Source: Heracleum sosnowskyi
Taxonomy: Eukaryota; Streptophyta; Magnoliopsida; Apiales; Apiaceae
Length of the DNA: 64,000 bases
NCBI GenBank assembly: GCA_030848705.1
Contig: JAUIZM010000019.1
Span: forward strand, 1,116,001 to 1,180,000
Direction: 5' to 3'
In this document: positions 22,050 to 33,037 of the stretch, in pieces
How positions within the stretch are numbered: position 1 is the stretch's first letter
Layout: every line of letters begins with the position of its first letter
Position numbers and translations under genes: made by a program
Notes under the pieces: generated by a model
Database searches by the model: none
Seen by the model: the letters and a program-made list of their open reading frames with translations, nothing else
Told to the model about the DNA's origin: nothing

Positions 22050-22284
22050 ATTAGTAGAAAGAAATAACTTGATGGCTTAATATGTTTATTTATCTTATAC
22101 ATTTATGTGATACTTCTTCCTCTCCCCTCTCATTTGAGTTATATCTCATCCCAATTTTGACATCTCTAGTATCTTCAACAAGGTAAGTTGCTATCAGCCT
22201 ATACACTTTTAGAATACCCACATTTAAATTAGGCCCTACATGATATCTTTGAGTTACTGGTTTATTTTAGTTTTCAATTTCTAG
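22050..22284 (+). promoter_or_regulatory. promoter-like patch and 5'-UTR-intron-like segment (representative, unit L2)
   Basis: An AT-rich TATA-like stretch (ttatcttatacatttatg) is followed by a pyrimidine patch (cttcttcctctcccctctc, near 22112-22130). A good donor CAACAAG|GTAAGT is at 22183 and an acceptor TTTCAATTTCTAG ends at 22284. This resembles a plant transcription start with a leader intron. A 47-codon frame starting MLLYSVQLHS follows at 22332. The same layout recurs in each full unit. The donor reads CAAGCTAAGT in R4 and R5, which would abolish it. Confidence 0.4.
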
Positions 22285-23473
22285 GAAAATTTAGTGTTTC
22301 ACCCCTTAGGCAAGGTCAGAACTATAAGCCAATGCTGCTTTACAGTGTCCAACTTCATAGCACAAAATCTTGTTTTCACGGTGAAAAAGAACAAAATTCA
22401 TTAAATCATATTACTTTTATGCTAAAGATGCAAGTTCAAATGTCTTATTTACCTATGTGTATATCATTCTAAAAAAAGAAAATTAAATTTTTATACAACT
22501 CTTCATTATCATACATCAAAAGAATCTTAACCTTGGGAAAATACAACATATTTATAGGTGAGAATTTTAAAAAGTTGACTAAAAATGAGATAAATGTACT
22601 TTATTTTGTCTATGTATAAGTACTAGTATCAAAGGAACTTGTTAATTTGAAATAACATCACTAAAAGACCATTAGAAAGTGTTGTCTTAGGTGAAAACTA
22701 TAACTTCTATGTTCATAAAAGAGAAGGGTGGGGGAGAAAGTTCTCACAAGAGTCCCTCAAGGAATATCAAAACCATAAAACTAATAAAAAGATTTCGAAT
22801 GTCCAATAAAGAATAAATGTTTACATTCGCTTCAATATTAAAATTCACAAAATTTCACAAACCTTGTCAACTTAATAATACAAACCTTCTTAGAGTTAAA
22901 ATAGAAAAATCCCTTAAAACTAAGATATATGTGGGAAAAATTTAGTATCGATGATTTGGTGAAAAAAGTGAAACTTATATACAACATTTTATGTTTAATG
23001 TGTGTATGAGCCACCCACTTTTGGTTTTTCAAGATTTTAGGTGTTCTGATGGCAGAAGATTTTTATAAATGTACTTACAATTCATCGAGTACATTGTTAG
23101 TGATCTTACATGTCTTTGAAAATAAAACCACGGAACTTGAGATTTCACTTTAATGATCCATTTTTTGATTTCTGTGCAAGTCATGAACTTCCTCTACTTG
23201 GAGGTACATATTATATGTTAGAAAGTTGTAATTTGACTAGGACATTCATGGTGGTTAAGAATGATAGCTGGGGGCATTTGGAGATATGTCCCACCTCCCA
23301 TTTTAGCACTGTCTTTTTCTTTTTCATGTGGGGTTATACCTGCTAAATTATGTTACGAATGAAATAAAATAATGGAGCAAATTTATCACGAACACATATT
23401 TGTTGTAATTACACAAATAATAAATTTGTTGATGAGACATTTCTATTATTCAGAAATTTGACAACACTTTGAA

Positions 23474-24130
23474 TTACATGTTTAAAAAATAAAAGAGGAC
23501 CATGGACAATTTACAATCCTTGCAACAAACATCTTTGATTCTATGGATGGACATATTTTGCCCATTACAAATCTGGTTGAGGTGCCTAACACACATATAA
23601 TTGTGTTGTGTATACACGGGCTTACCAGCAACGTGTAAAATATTGACCAAAGAAAATTTAATCAACTTTAAGAAATGTAAATGTGACTCCAAAGTTGATA
23701 AGAAAGTTGAAGAATCAAATAGCTACATTAGATGATTGTAAGCTTGTTGAGCATTACCAACATCATATGCCAACTGGAACAGAGGGTTAAATAAACGTGA
23801 CATGCCCTGTCCTAGGTTCCCAAGCTCTTCAATAACTGGAGACCCAACATCTAAAGAAACTTCTTGGAGCCAGAGTTGTCTACTTACAATGTAAAGCACT
23901 CCATCAGCGACACCCAATTCATTCAAATGAATCAACTGGACTAAAAATCTGTCATCCCAATTGACTAAATCAAAAAAACGAGAGAAATCTACTGCATCCA
24001 GCATTGCCAAAAATACTTGAGGGGACAATTTATTTTGCAAGATTTCAATAGCATTTAGCATACTATTGAAATCAAGAAGATTGATGATTGTGCTTAGAAC
24101 AAAAATGGGCAGTAAGTGAAAAGCTGGCAT
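23474..24130 (-). pseudogene. broken copy of the 218-aa minus-strand ORF (unit L3)
   Basis: The first 135 codons (24130-23723) end at a stop created by a substitution near 23720, and the remaining 72 codons stay open (23692-23474). The sequence is otherwise close to the intact L2 copy. Confidence 0.55.
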
Positions 24131-24316
24131 TTTCTTTTGCAGTCACTTGTGTGCTTCAAGAAATACGGGCAGATCTTTGCAAATGAAATAACGTTATGTT
24201 CTGAGAGGTGGCTATGTGTTTGGACAAATTACTTAGCCCTAGATATAGTAGATAATAGACTAGTTTTAGGAAATTATGATGTCATTAATCATGAAAATTT
24301 GACCCTTGTCCAATAG
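24116..24316 (+). other. 66-aa exon-like plus-strand ORF (unit L3; also R3 and R6)
   Basis: A pyrimidine-rich acceptor (ttttcttttgcag) at about 24130-24142 precedes an open frame with the segments FKKYGQIFANEITLCSERW and DNRLVLGNYDVINHENLT, closed by TAG at 24314. It looks like a last exon of a plus-strand gene whose earlier exons could be the 78-aa ORF and the short ORF after the leader intron. The W..V...D..L.LG pattern faintly recalls DUF295/F-box-type proteins, but this is not enough to assign. Copies lie at 41672-41872 and 51057-51257. Confidence 0.3.
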
Positions 24317-26167
24317 GTGTTCTTCTAATTTTACATAGGATTAAACCCAAACTCGAATAGACACACCTTTTTATGATGAAATAGCATTAAATGGTAAAAC
24401 AAAATTACAAAAAGCAAAATTAAATTACTTACCATATTCTTACAAATGAATAAAAAAAATCAAAACTCATTGTCTTCCCATCTCTTTTAACTAAAACTGT
24501 CAACTAAAAGACTTGTAAAAAATTAGACAACAAAATAAAAGAGCATAGAAATTTCTATCAAAAAAATTAAATTCTAAACGAACCACTATATAAACACGCA
24601 AACTTCTTATTTTCTAATTTTTTTGGAGACCTTTTACATACAAACAACATATTTTTATAAATAACCTAAAAGTAATTATAATGGTAATGAAAATGAATTA
24701 TTTTTGTTTTGCATGTACCTTTTATTTACCTAAAAATATTTGATAAATAAGTATATTAATAATCTCTTCGTACATTACTTTTAAGAGTAAATATCATATT
24801 ATTAGCCAAAAGATACATGCTTAAATAAACCATTTCAGTTATGAAAATTTTGTGTGTTTTTAAACTAATACATGTAATTAAATTTTAAATTTAATGTGTA
24901 ATTTCCATAAAAATATTGAAACTTTTGATGGAGTTTTAAATTGAAATTCTTTTGTTTTCCGACACCATAATAATTTTAAAATTACCATCAAAAGACAGCC
25001 TAATTAAATTCAAGTTATCAAATCATGATACATTCACTTCTATCCCAAGACAATACCAACTATAGCCCAAAATTCAAAAGTTTTTTTTTCCAAAGAAATT
25101 CACCATGGGAAATAATTTTTAATATAGGCTCCTTGGGGTAAACCTAAATTCTTAAATAGGAGCTCTAGATAAGGGAAATTAGTAGAAAGAAATAACTTGA
25201 TGGCTTCATATGTTTATTTATCTTATACATTTATGTGATACTTCTTCCTCTCCCCTCTCATTTGAGTTATATCTCATCCCAATATTGACATCTCTAGTAT
25301 CTTCAACAAGGTAAATTGCTACAAGCCTATACACTTTTAGAATACCCACATTTAAATTAGGCCCTACATGATATCTTTGAGTTATTGGTTTATTTTAGTT
25401 TTCAATTTCTAGGAAAATTTAGTGTTTCACCCCTTAGGCAAGGTCAGAACCGTAAGCTAATGCTGCTTTACAGTGTCCAAATTCATAGCACAAAATCTTG
25501 TTTTCACGGTGAAAAAGAACAAAATTCATTAAATCATATTACTTTTATGCTAAAGATGCAAGTTCAAATGTCTTATTTTATGTGTATATCATTCTAAAAA
25601 AAAGAAAATTAAATTTTTATACAACTCTTCATTATCATATATCAAAAGAATCTTACCCTTGGGAAAATACAACATATTTATAGGTGAGAATTTTAAAAAG
25701 TTGACTAAAAATGAGATGAATGTACTTTATTTTGTCTAAGTATAAGTACTAGTATCAAAGGAACTTGTTAATTTGAAGTAACATCACTAAAAGACCATTA
25801 GAAAGTGTTGTCTTAGGTGAAAACTCTAACTTCTATGTTCATAAAAGAGAAGGGGTGGGGGAGAAAGTTCTCACAAGAGTCCCTCAAGGAATATCACAAC
25901 CATAAAACTAATAAAAAGATTTCGAATGTCCAATAAAGAATAAATGTTTACATTCGCTTCAATATTAAAATTCACAAAATTTCAAAAAGCTTGTCAACTT
26001 AATAATACAAACCTTCTTAGAGTTAAAATAGAAAAATCCCTTAAAACTAAGATATATGTGGGAAAAATTTAGTATCGATGATTTGGTGAAAAAAGTGAAA
26101 CTTATATACAACATTTTATGTTTAATGTGTGTATGAGCCATCCACTTTTGGTTTTTCAAGATTTTAG

Positions 26168-26229
26168 GTGTTCTGATCAGAAGATTTTTACAAATGTACT
26201 TACAATTCATCGAGTACATTGTTAGTGAT
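26168..26229. repeat. array unit L4 (62-bp stub cut by copia-1)
   Basis: This is the first 62 bp of a unit of the gatcagaag subtype, ending gtgat (26225-26229), which is the target sequence of the adjacent copia element. Confidence 0.85.
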
Positions 26230-26519
26230 TGTTGGTTTTTTAAATGAAAAACACAGCTGATTTAAGGCTAAAATAATGTAAAGATACAGAAAATGGACTA
26301 ATAAGAGTTGTAAATCTTATTCATCAGTAAAACAGCAATTTATACATGCTGAAACGACTCTAATTCTAATCAACAAGATAAGGAAGAAAACCAACTACTT
26401 CCTAGATAATATATGGAACTACTTATTGACCAAGTATACTAGCTGTTGTAGACTAGGTATACTTAACTAAAATAACAAAAAATAAAAAACATATGCAGTC
26501 CTGGAGCAAATAATTAACA
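26230..26519 (-). repeat. copia-1 LTR (3')
   Basis: This 290-bp LTR runs TGTTGG...TTAACA on the plus strand. It matches the left LTR of copia-2, with a t/a difference near 26241. Confidence 0.93.
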
Positions 26520-27995
26520 CTCCTCCTTGCTGTAGGAACTGCAAACTCCAATTTTCTCCCTTAACAACTGAAATGTGCCAACCGGAAGTGGTTTAGTAAA
26601 CAAATCAGCCAAATTATCTGCAGAACTGCAATGAACTAAGGTTATATCTCCATTTTGCTGCACCTCCCTCAAGAAATAGAACTTGATGCTGAAATGTTTT
26701 GTCTTATTATGAAAGACTGGATTGTGTGAGATATCTATTGCACCTTGGCTGTCCACAAACACTTCAGTACTTTGTGCTTGTTCCAAATACACATCAACCA
26801 AAATTTTTCTGAGCCACAACACTTGATTTACAGCTGCAGTAGCTGCCACGTACTCCGCTTCCGCAGTAGACTGAGTCACAATATCCTGTTTTTTTGAACA
26901 CCATGAGAAGATGCCTGAACCTAGGCTGAAACAGTAACCAGAAGTACTCCTTCTGTCATCAATTGATCCAGCCCAATCACTATCTGAGAATCCAAATAAC
27001 TTGAAATCTTGACACTTTCCAAACTTGACTCCGTAGTTAACAGTGCCTTTGATATACCTCAGTACCCGTTTAGCTGCTTGTAAATGTATCTCATCAGCGC
27101 AATGCATAAATCTAGATAAAAGACTTACAGCAAAAAGGATGTCAGGTCTTGTTGTAGTAAGAAACATTAGGCATCCAATCAAGCTTCTGTAGTAACCTTC
27201 ATCAATTTTTTCTGCAATGCTTTCCTTGCTCAGCTTCTCCTTTTGATTCATTGGCGTGCTTACTTCCTTGCACTCCTCCATATGAAATTTCTTTAGTATT
27301 TCTCTTGCGTACTTCTTCTGACAAATGAACACTTCATTTGTTCTTTGCATCACCTCCATTCCGAGAAAGTACGTCATCAAACCAAGGTCAGTCATATCAA
27401 AAATCTGCATTAACTCTTGTTTGAACTCCGCAACTAGCCTTGAATTGCTTCCTGTCACAAGGATATCATCAACGTAGATGGACACAATGAGTATATCAGC
27501 TCCTCTATGTTTCACATAAAGAGTGAAATCAGATAAGCTTTTTTCAAAGCCTAAATTCAGCAAATAATCATCAATTTTGCTATACCAAACTCTAGACGAT
27601 TGTTTTAAACCGTAAAGAGCCTTTTTGAGCAAATACACTTTATCTTCTTCACCTTGTATCACAAACCCCTCCGGCTGCTCCACATATATTTCTTCCTGCA
27701 ACTCACCATTTAAGAAAGCTGATTTGACATCCAAGTGAAACACTTTCCAACCTTTTTGTGCTGAAATAGCTAGCAACAACCTAATTGTTTCTAATCTCGC
27801 TACAGGAGCGAAAGTTTCTGAATAATAGACGCCAAAAATCTGTTCATACCCTTTAACAACGAGCCTAGCCTTGTATTTGCTGATGGAGTTGTCCGGATTG
27901 AGCTTCGTTTTAAAAACCCATTTTAGTCCAATAATCTTCATGTCTTTCGGCTTGTCAACTAACTCCCAAGTTTTGTCAACTAACTCCATTGCTAA
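26514..27995 (-). pseudogene. copia-1 partial pol (RT and RNase H)
   Basis: The open frame has the copia RT landmarks HLDVKSAFLNGEL and YVDD, and RNase H landmarks DSDWAGS and STAEAEYVAA. It lacks gag, protease and integrase, which were lost at the breakpoint. Its first codons contain a small duplication (ELVDK occurs twice) caused by an 11-bp replacement at about 27975-27986 relative to copia-2. The stop codon lies in the first bases of the LTR, as in copia-2. Confidence 0.92.
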
Positions 27996-28910
27996 TTCTG
28001 AGCCTTGTAATAAAATTTTGAATTAGCTTATACCGTGAAATAAAAATGATGGAAATGATAGTAATCTTATATTTGCTTAATCCCTTTGTTGATTTTCCTA
28101 TAAATGTAACAAAATTTTGACCGAGGTAGCGGTCGTGGTTACTTATTTATTTTATGGCCAATGTGTGTCTATGGATCATTATATGTTAGGACCATGTGTA
28201 AACATGGTCTAGAGCTTTACGTGGCTGATTACCCGTATAGCTCGTACTATCGTAAGTTCCAATTTAATTGTTTACCTTTTTATTTAAAAAGAAGCTTATA
28301 TCTTGAAATTGATTTACCCGATTGAGTAATAATTGATATCTATTTATGTGATTACACTTGCTGAGCAATTTTTGGCTCACTCTTGTTTTGTTCCCTAACC
28401 TTTCAGTTAAGAATGAAGTTAGCCGTCTTCGAGTAACCGCTAAAAGGACCGTGAGAAGGCCTGATTCCAGACTTTAGGTTCCGATTGCCGGGCAGATAAA
28501 ATTCATTTTAGATATCACCAATGGTTAGATAGTGGCAAATGGTTTGTAAGAAATTTGAATTAGTTGTAATAAACTTTAATATTTTAGATTCTTGTTTCAT
28601 ACCATAACCTGTGATCAATCCTTAGTTGAGGGTCGTCTATATAATTAAGTTTTATTCAGAGTTATATTTCTTACAATTGTCTGGTGGCACCAAATCCTGA
28701 CCTCGAATTTGGGGGTGTCACAGCGTATCTCCAAAAACCTGGCCCAAGGCCCGAGACAACATCATATATAGTACCCTGAAATATGTTGATTAAATATGTT
28801 GATTTCTTAGCTGTATGTAAAATTTTAGAAATTTTTAATTTAAGCTCCTATAATTTACAAAGCTTGAACTGAAATATGATATATAAGTAAATTGCATATT
28901 TAGTACAAAC

Positions 28911-28985
28911 AGTGGTGTTGGTGCAGTGGTTGTGCACTTGGTTATTCTAGCAGTTGTTCGAATCCACAGAACCCAATTTTTTTGG
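28911..28985 (+). mobile_element. tRNA-derived SINE-like head (second copy)
   Basis: Same box A and box B as at 15776-15850, carried here by the segmental duplication. Confidence 0.42.
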
Positions 28986-29376
28986 CAATTTCCGCCAAAA
29001 GTTTCACCAAAAAATTGAAATTACCACGCACAACTAATAAAAGAATAAAATTAAAATAAGACTTAATTACACGATGATGGCCTGAGGTATAATTGTTTTG
29101 TATAAAAATGGCCAACATATAATATTGAGCACCCGCATGGCGTAACTTTAATATTTTAGCCACCCGATTGCATTTCGTTAAGTTTCAGTAACGGACCTTA
29201 GAGGTAGAGGGTTAAAGTTGGAATTTCAATTTTTAACGGCTATTTTCCTACTTACATGCATGTACATATATCTCCAATTGTCTATCTCCAATACGTCGTG
29301 GTTTTAGTTGGCCCACTGTTTTTTTTTTTTTTTTTTAATTTCGAAAAAATAATAAATTATTTAACTTGCGATGAAA

Positions 29377-29489
29377 TGTTTTTTCCGTCATAAGTATTTG
29401 TGACGAAAGATTCATTTCCGTCGTAAGTAAGGCGCGCCCAATATTCCGTCATAAGTTTTCCATCATAATTGCCCAGATTTGTTGTAGTG
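29377..29489 (+). mobile_element. CACTA-2 right-end remnant (second copy)
   Basis: Same terminus TTGTTGTAGTG and same TAG junction to a truncated array unit as at 16352. Confidence 0.75.
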
Positions 29490-29492
29490 TAG

Positions 29493-30102
29493 GTGTTGTG
29501 ATGGCAGAAGATTTTTATAAATGTACTTACAATTCATCGAGTACATTGTTAGTGATCTTACATGTCTTTGAAAATAAAACCACGGAACTTGAGATTTCAC
29601 TTTAATGATCCATTTTTTGATTTATGTGCAAGTCATGAACTTCGTCTACTTGGAGGTACATATTATATGTCTATGTATAAGTCCTAGTATCAAAGGAACT
29701 TGTTAATTTGAAGTAACATCACTAAAAGACCATTAGAAAGTGTTGTCTTAGGTGAAAACTATAACTTCTATGTTCATAAAAGAGAAGGGGTGGGGGAGAA
29801 AGTTCTCACAAGAGTCCCTCAAGCAATATCAAAACCAAAAAACTAATAAAAAGATTTCGAATGTCCAATAAAGAATAAATTTTTACATTAGCTTCAATAT
29901 TAAAATTCACAAAATTTCACAAACCTTGTCAACTTAATACTACAAACCTTCTTAGAGTTAAAATAGAAAAATCCCTTAAAACTAAGATATATGTGGGAAA
30001 AATTTAGTATTGATGATTTGGTGAAAAAAGTGGAACTTATATAAAACATTTTATGTTTAATGTGTGTATGCGCCACCCACTTTTGATTTTTCAAGATTTT
30101 AG
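29493..30102. repeat. array unit R0 (truncated, 610 bp)
   Basis: Copy of L0 with the same internal deletion junction. Single-base differences include gtgttgtgatgg at its start. Confidence 0.9.
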
Positions 30103-33037
30103 GTGTTCTGATGGCAGAAATTTTTTACAAATGTACTTACAATTCATCGAGTACATTGTTAGTGATCTTACATGTCTTTGAAAATAAAACCACGGAACTT
30201 GAGATTTCACTTTAATGATCCATTTTTTGATTTGTCTGCAAGTCATGAACTTCCTCTACTTGGAGGTACATATAATATATTATATGTTAGAAAGTTGTAA
30301 TTTGACTAGGACATTCATGGTGGTTAAGAATGATAGCTGGGGGCATTTGGAGATATGTCCCACCTCCCATTTTAGCACTGTCTTTTTCTTTTTCATTTGA
30401 GGTTATACCTGCTAAATTATGTTACGAATGAAATCAAGTAATGGAGCAAATTTATCAAGAACACATATTTGTTGTAATTACACAAATAATTGTGTTGTGT
30501 ATACACCGGCTTACCAGCAATGTGTAAAATATTGACTAGAGAAAATTTAATCAACTTTAAGGAATGTAAATGTGACTCCAAAGTTAATAAGAAAGTTGAA
30601 AAATCAAATAGCGACTTTAGATGATTGTAAGCTTGTTGAGAATTACCAACATCATATGCCAACTGGAACAGAGGTTAAATAAACGTGACATGCCGTGTCC
30701 TAGGTTCCCAAGCTCTTCAATAACTGGAGACCCAACATCTAAAGAAACTTCTTGAGCCAGAGTTGTGTACTTACAATCTAAAGCACTCCATCAGCGACAC
30801 CCAATTCATTCAAATGAATCATCAGGACTAAAAATCTGTCATCCCAATTGACTAAATCAAAAAAACGAGAGAAATCTACTGCACGGAGCATTGCTAAAAA
30901 TACTTGAGGGGACAATTTATTTTGCAAGATTTCAATAACATTTAGTATACTATTGAAATCAAGAAGATTGATGATTGTGCTTAGAACAAAAATGGGCAGT
31001 AAGTGAAAAGCTGTCATTTTCTTTTGCGGTCACTTGTGTGCTTCAAGAAATACGAAATACGGGCAGATCTTTGCAAACGAAATAAAGTTATGTTCTGAGA
31101 GGTGGCTATGTGTTTGGACAAATTACTTAGCCCTGGATATAGTAGATAATAGACTAGTTTTAGGAAATTATGATGTCATTAATCATGAAAATTTGACCCT
31201 TGTCCAATAGGTGTACTTCTAATTTTACATAGGATTAAACCCAAACTCTAATAGACACACCTTTTTATGATGAAATAGCATTAAATGGTAAAACAAAATT
31301 ACAAAAAACAAAATTAAATTACTTACCATATTCTTACAAATGAATAAAAAAAATCAAAACTCATTGTCTTCCCATCTCTTTTAGCTAAAACTGTCAACTA
31401 AAAGACTTGTAAAAAATTAGACAACAAAATAAAAGAGCATAGAAATTTCTATCAAAAAAATTAAATTCTAAACGAACCACTATATAAACACGCAAACTTC
31501 TTCTTTTCTAATTTTTTTTGGAGACCTTTTACATACAAACAACATTTTTTTATAAATAACCTAAAAGTAATTATAATGGTAATGAAAATGAATTATTTTT
31601 GTTTTGCATGTACCTTTTATTTACCTAAAAATATTTGATAAATAAGTATATTAATAATCTCTTCGTACATTACTTTTAAGAGTAAATATCATATTATTAG
31701 CCAAAAGATACATGCTTAAATAAACCATTTCAGTTATGAAAATTTTGTGTGTTTTTAAACTAATACATGTAATTAAATTTTAAATTTAATGTGTAATTTC
31801 CATAAAAATATTGAAACTTTTGATGGAGTTTTAAATTGAAATTCTTTTGTTTTCCGACACCATAATAATTTTAAAATTACCATCAAAAGACAGCCTAATT
31901 AAATTCAAGTTATCAAATCATGATACATTCACTTCTATCCCAAGACAAGTTTTTTTTTCCAATGAAATTCACCATGGGAAATAATTTTTAATATAGGCTC
32001 CTTGGGGTAAACCTAAATTCTTAAATAGGAGCTTTAGATAAGGGAAATTAGTAGAAAGAAATAACTTGATGGCTTAATATGTTTATTTATCTTATACATT
32101 TATGTGATACTTCTTCCTCTCCCCTCTCATTTGAGTTATATCTCATCCCAATTTTGACATCTCTAGTATCTTCAACAAGGTAAGTTGCTATCAGCCTATA
32201 CACTTTTAGAATACCCACATTTAAATTAGGCCCTACATGATATCTTTGAGTTACTGGTTTATTTTAGTTTTCAATTTCTAGGAAAATTTAGTGTTTCACC
32301 CCTTAGGCAAGGTCAGAACTATAAGCCAATGCTGCTTTACAGTGTCCAACTTCATAGCACAAAATCTTGTTTTCACGGTGAAAAAGAACAAAATTCATTA
32401 AATCATATTACTTTTATGCTAAAGATGCAAGTTCAAATGTCTTATTTACCTATGTGTATATCATTCTAAAAAAAGAAAATTAAATTTTTATACAACTCTT
32501 CATTATCATACATCAAAAGAATCTTAACCTTGGGAAAATACAACATATTTATAGGTGAGAATTTTAAAAAGTTGACTAAAAATGAGATAAATGTACTTTA
32601 TTTTGTCTATGTATAAGTACTAGTATCAAAGGAACTTGTTAATTTGAAATAACATCACTAAAAGACCATTAGAAAGTGTTGTCTTAGGTGAAAACTATAA
32701 CTTCTATGTTCATAAAAGAGAAGGGTGGGGGAGAAAGTTCTCACAAGAGTCCCTCAAGGAATATCAAAACCATAAAACTAATAAAAAGATTTCGAATGTC
32801 CAATAAAGAATAAATGTTTACATTCGCTTCAATATTAAAATTCACAAAATTTCACAAACCTTGTCAACTTAATAATACAAACCTTCTTAGAGTTAAAATA
32901 GAAAAATCCCTTAAAACTAAGATATATGTGGGAAAAATTTAGTATCGATGATTTGGTGAAAAAAGTGAAACTTATATACAACATTTTATGTTTAATGTGT
33001 GTATGAGCCACCCACTTTTGGTTTTTCAAGATTTTAG
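30103..33037. repeat. array unit R1 (2935 bp)
   Basis: The first ~1.1 kb matches L1, including its deletion. From about 31250 it carries L3-type variants, and after about 31950 it returns to L2 type. Differences include a 9-bp AT insertion near 30270, which changes the start of the small plus ORF (30215-30400), and a ~36-bp deletion near 31947. It is a mosaic unit. Confidence 0.92.
30417..31017 (-). pseudogene. broken copy of the 218-aa minus-strand ORF (unit R1)
   Basis: Same defects as the L1 copy: frame loss near 30778 and no C-terminal third. It was carried here by the duplication. Confidence 0.6.

Larger units (their letters stand above)
19919..23040. repeat. array unit L2 (3122 bp, reference unit)
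   Basis: The order in the unit is: a 78-aa plus ORF (19988-20224), an intact 218-aa minus ORF (20352-21008), a plus-strand exon-like ORF after a cttttgtag acceptor (21021-21188, here 6 bp shorter in frame), an AT-rich spacer of about 850 bp, and a promoter-like CT-rich patch. Then come a 102-bp GT-AG intron-like segment (22183-22284), a short ORF from 22332, and the closing segment to 23040. It is nearly identical to R2 except for R2's ~100-bp deletion. Confidence 0.95.
23041..26167. repeat. array unit L3 (3127 bp)
   Basis: This full unit has the 78-aa ORF (23110-23346), a broken minus ORF and the 66-aa plus exon-like ORF (24116-24316). Its middle part (24350-25700) carries a distinct set of variants (agacacacc, ggagacc, gacaccataataa) that reappear in R1, which points to exchange between units. 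Confidence 0.93.
26230..27995 (-). mobile_element. copia-1: 3' half of a Ty1/copia element, truncated by a duplication breakpoint
   Basis: It keeps the 3' LTR (26230-26519), PPT and the RT-RNase H part of pol on the minus strand. It stops inside pol at 27995, where array-flank sequence (27996 = 14861) begins. It is nearly identical to the matching part of copia-2 and occupies the same base of the unit with the same GTGAT target, so it is a duplicate and not an independent insertion. Confidence 0.95.
27996..29492. repeat. second copy of the left-flank segment
   Basis: Near-identical to 14861-16355. It contains the LTR-like end (to 28722), the SINE-like head (box A 28918-28929, box B 28955-28965), the CACTA-2 right end and the TAG at 29490-29492. 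It is placed by a tandem duplication whose junction lies inside copia-1. No gene is present. Confidence 0.93.
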
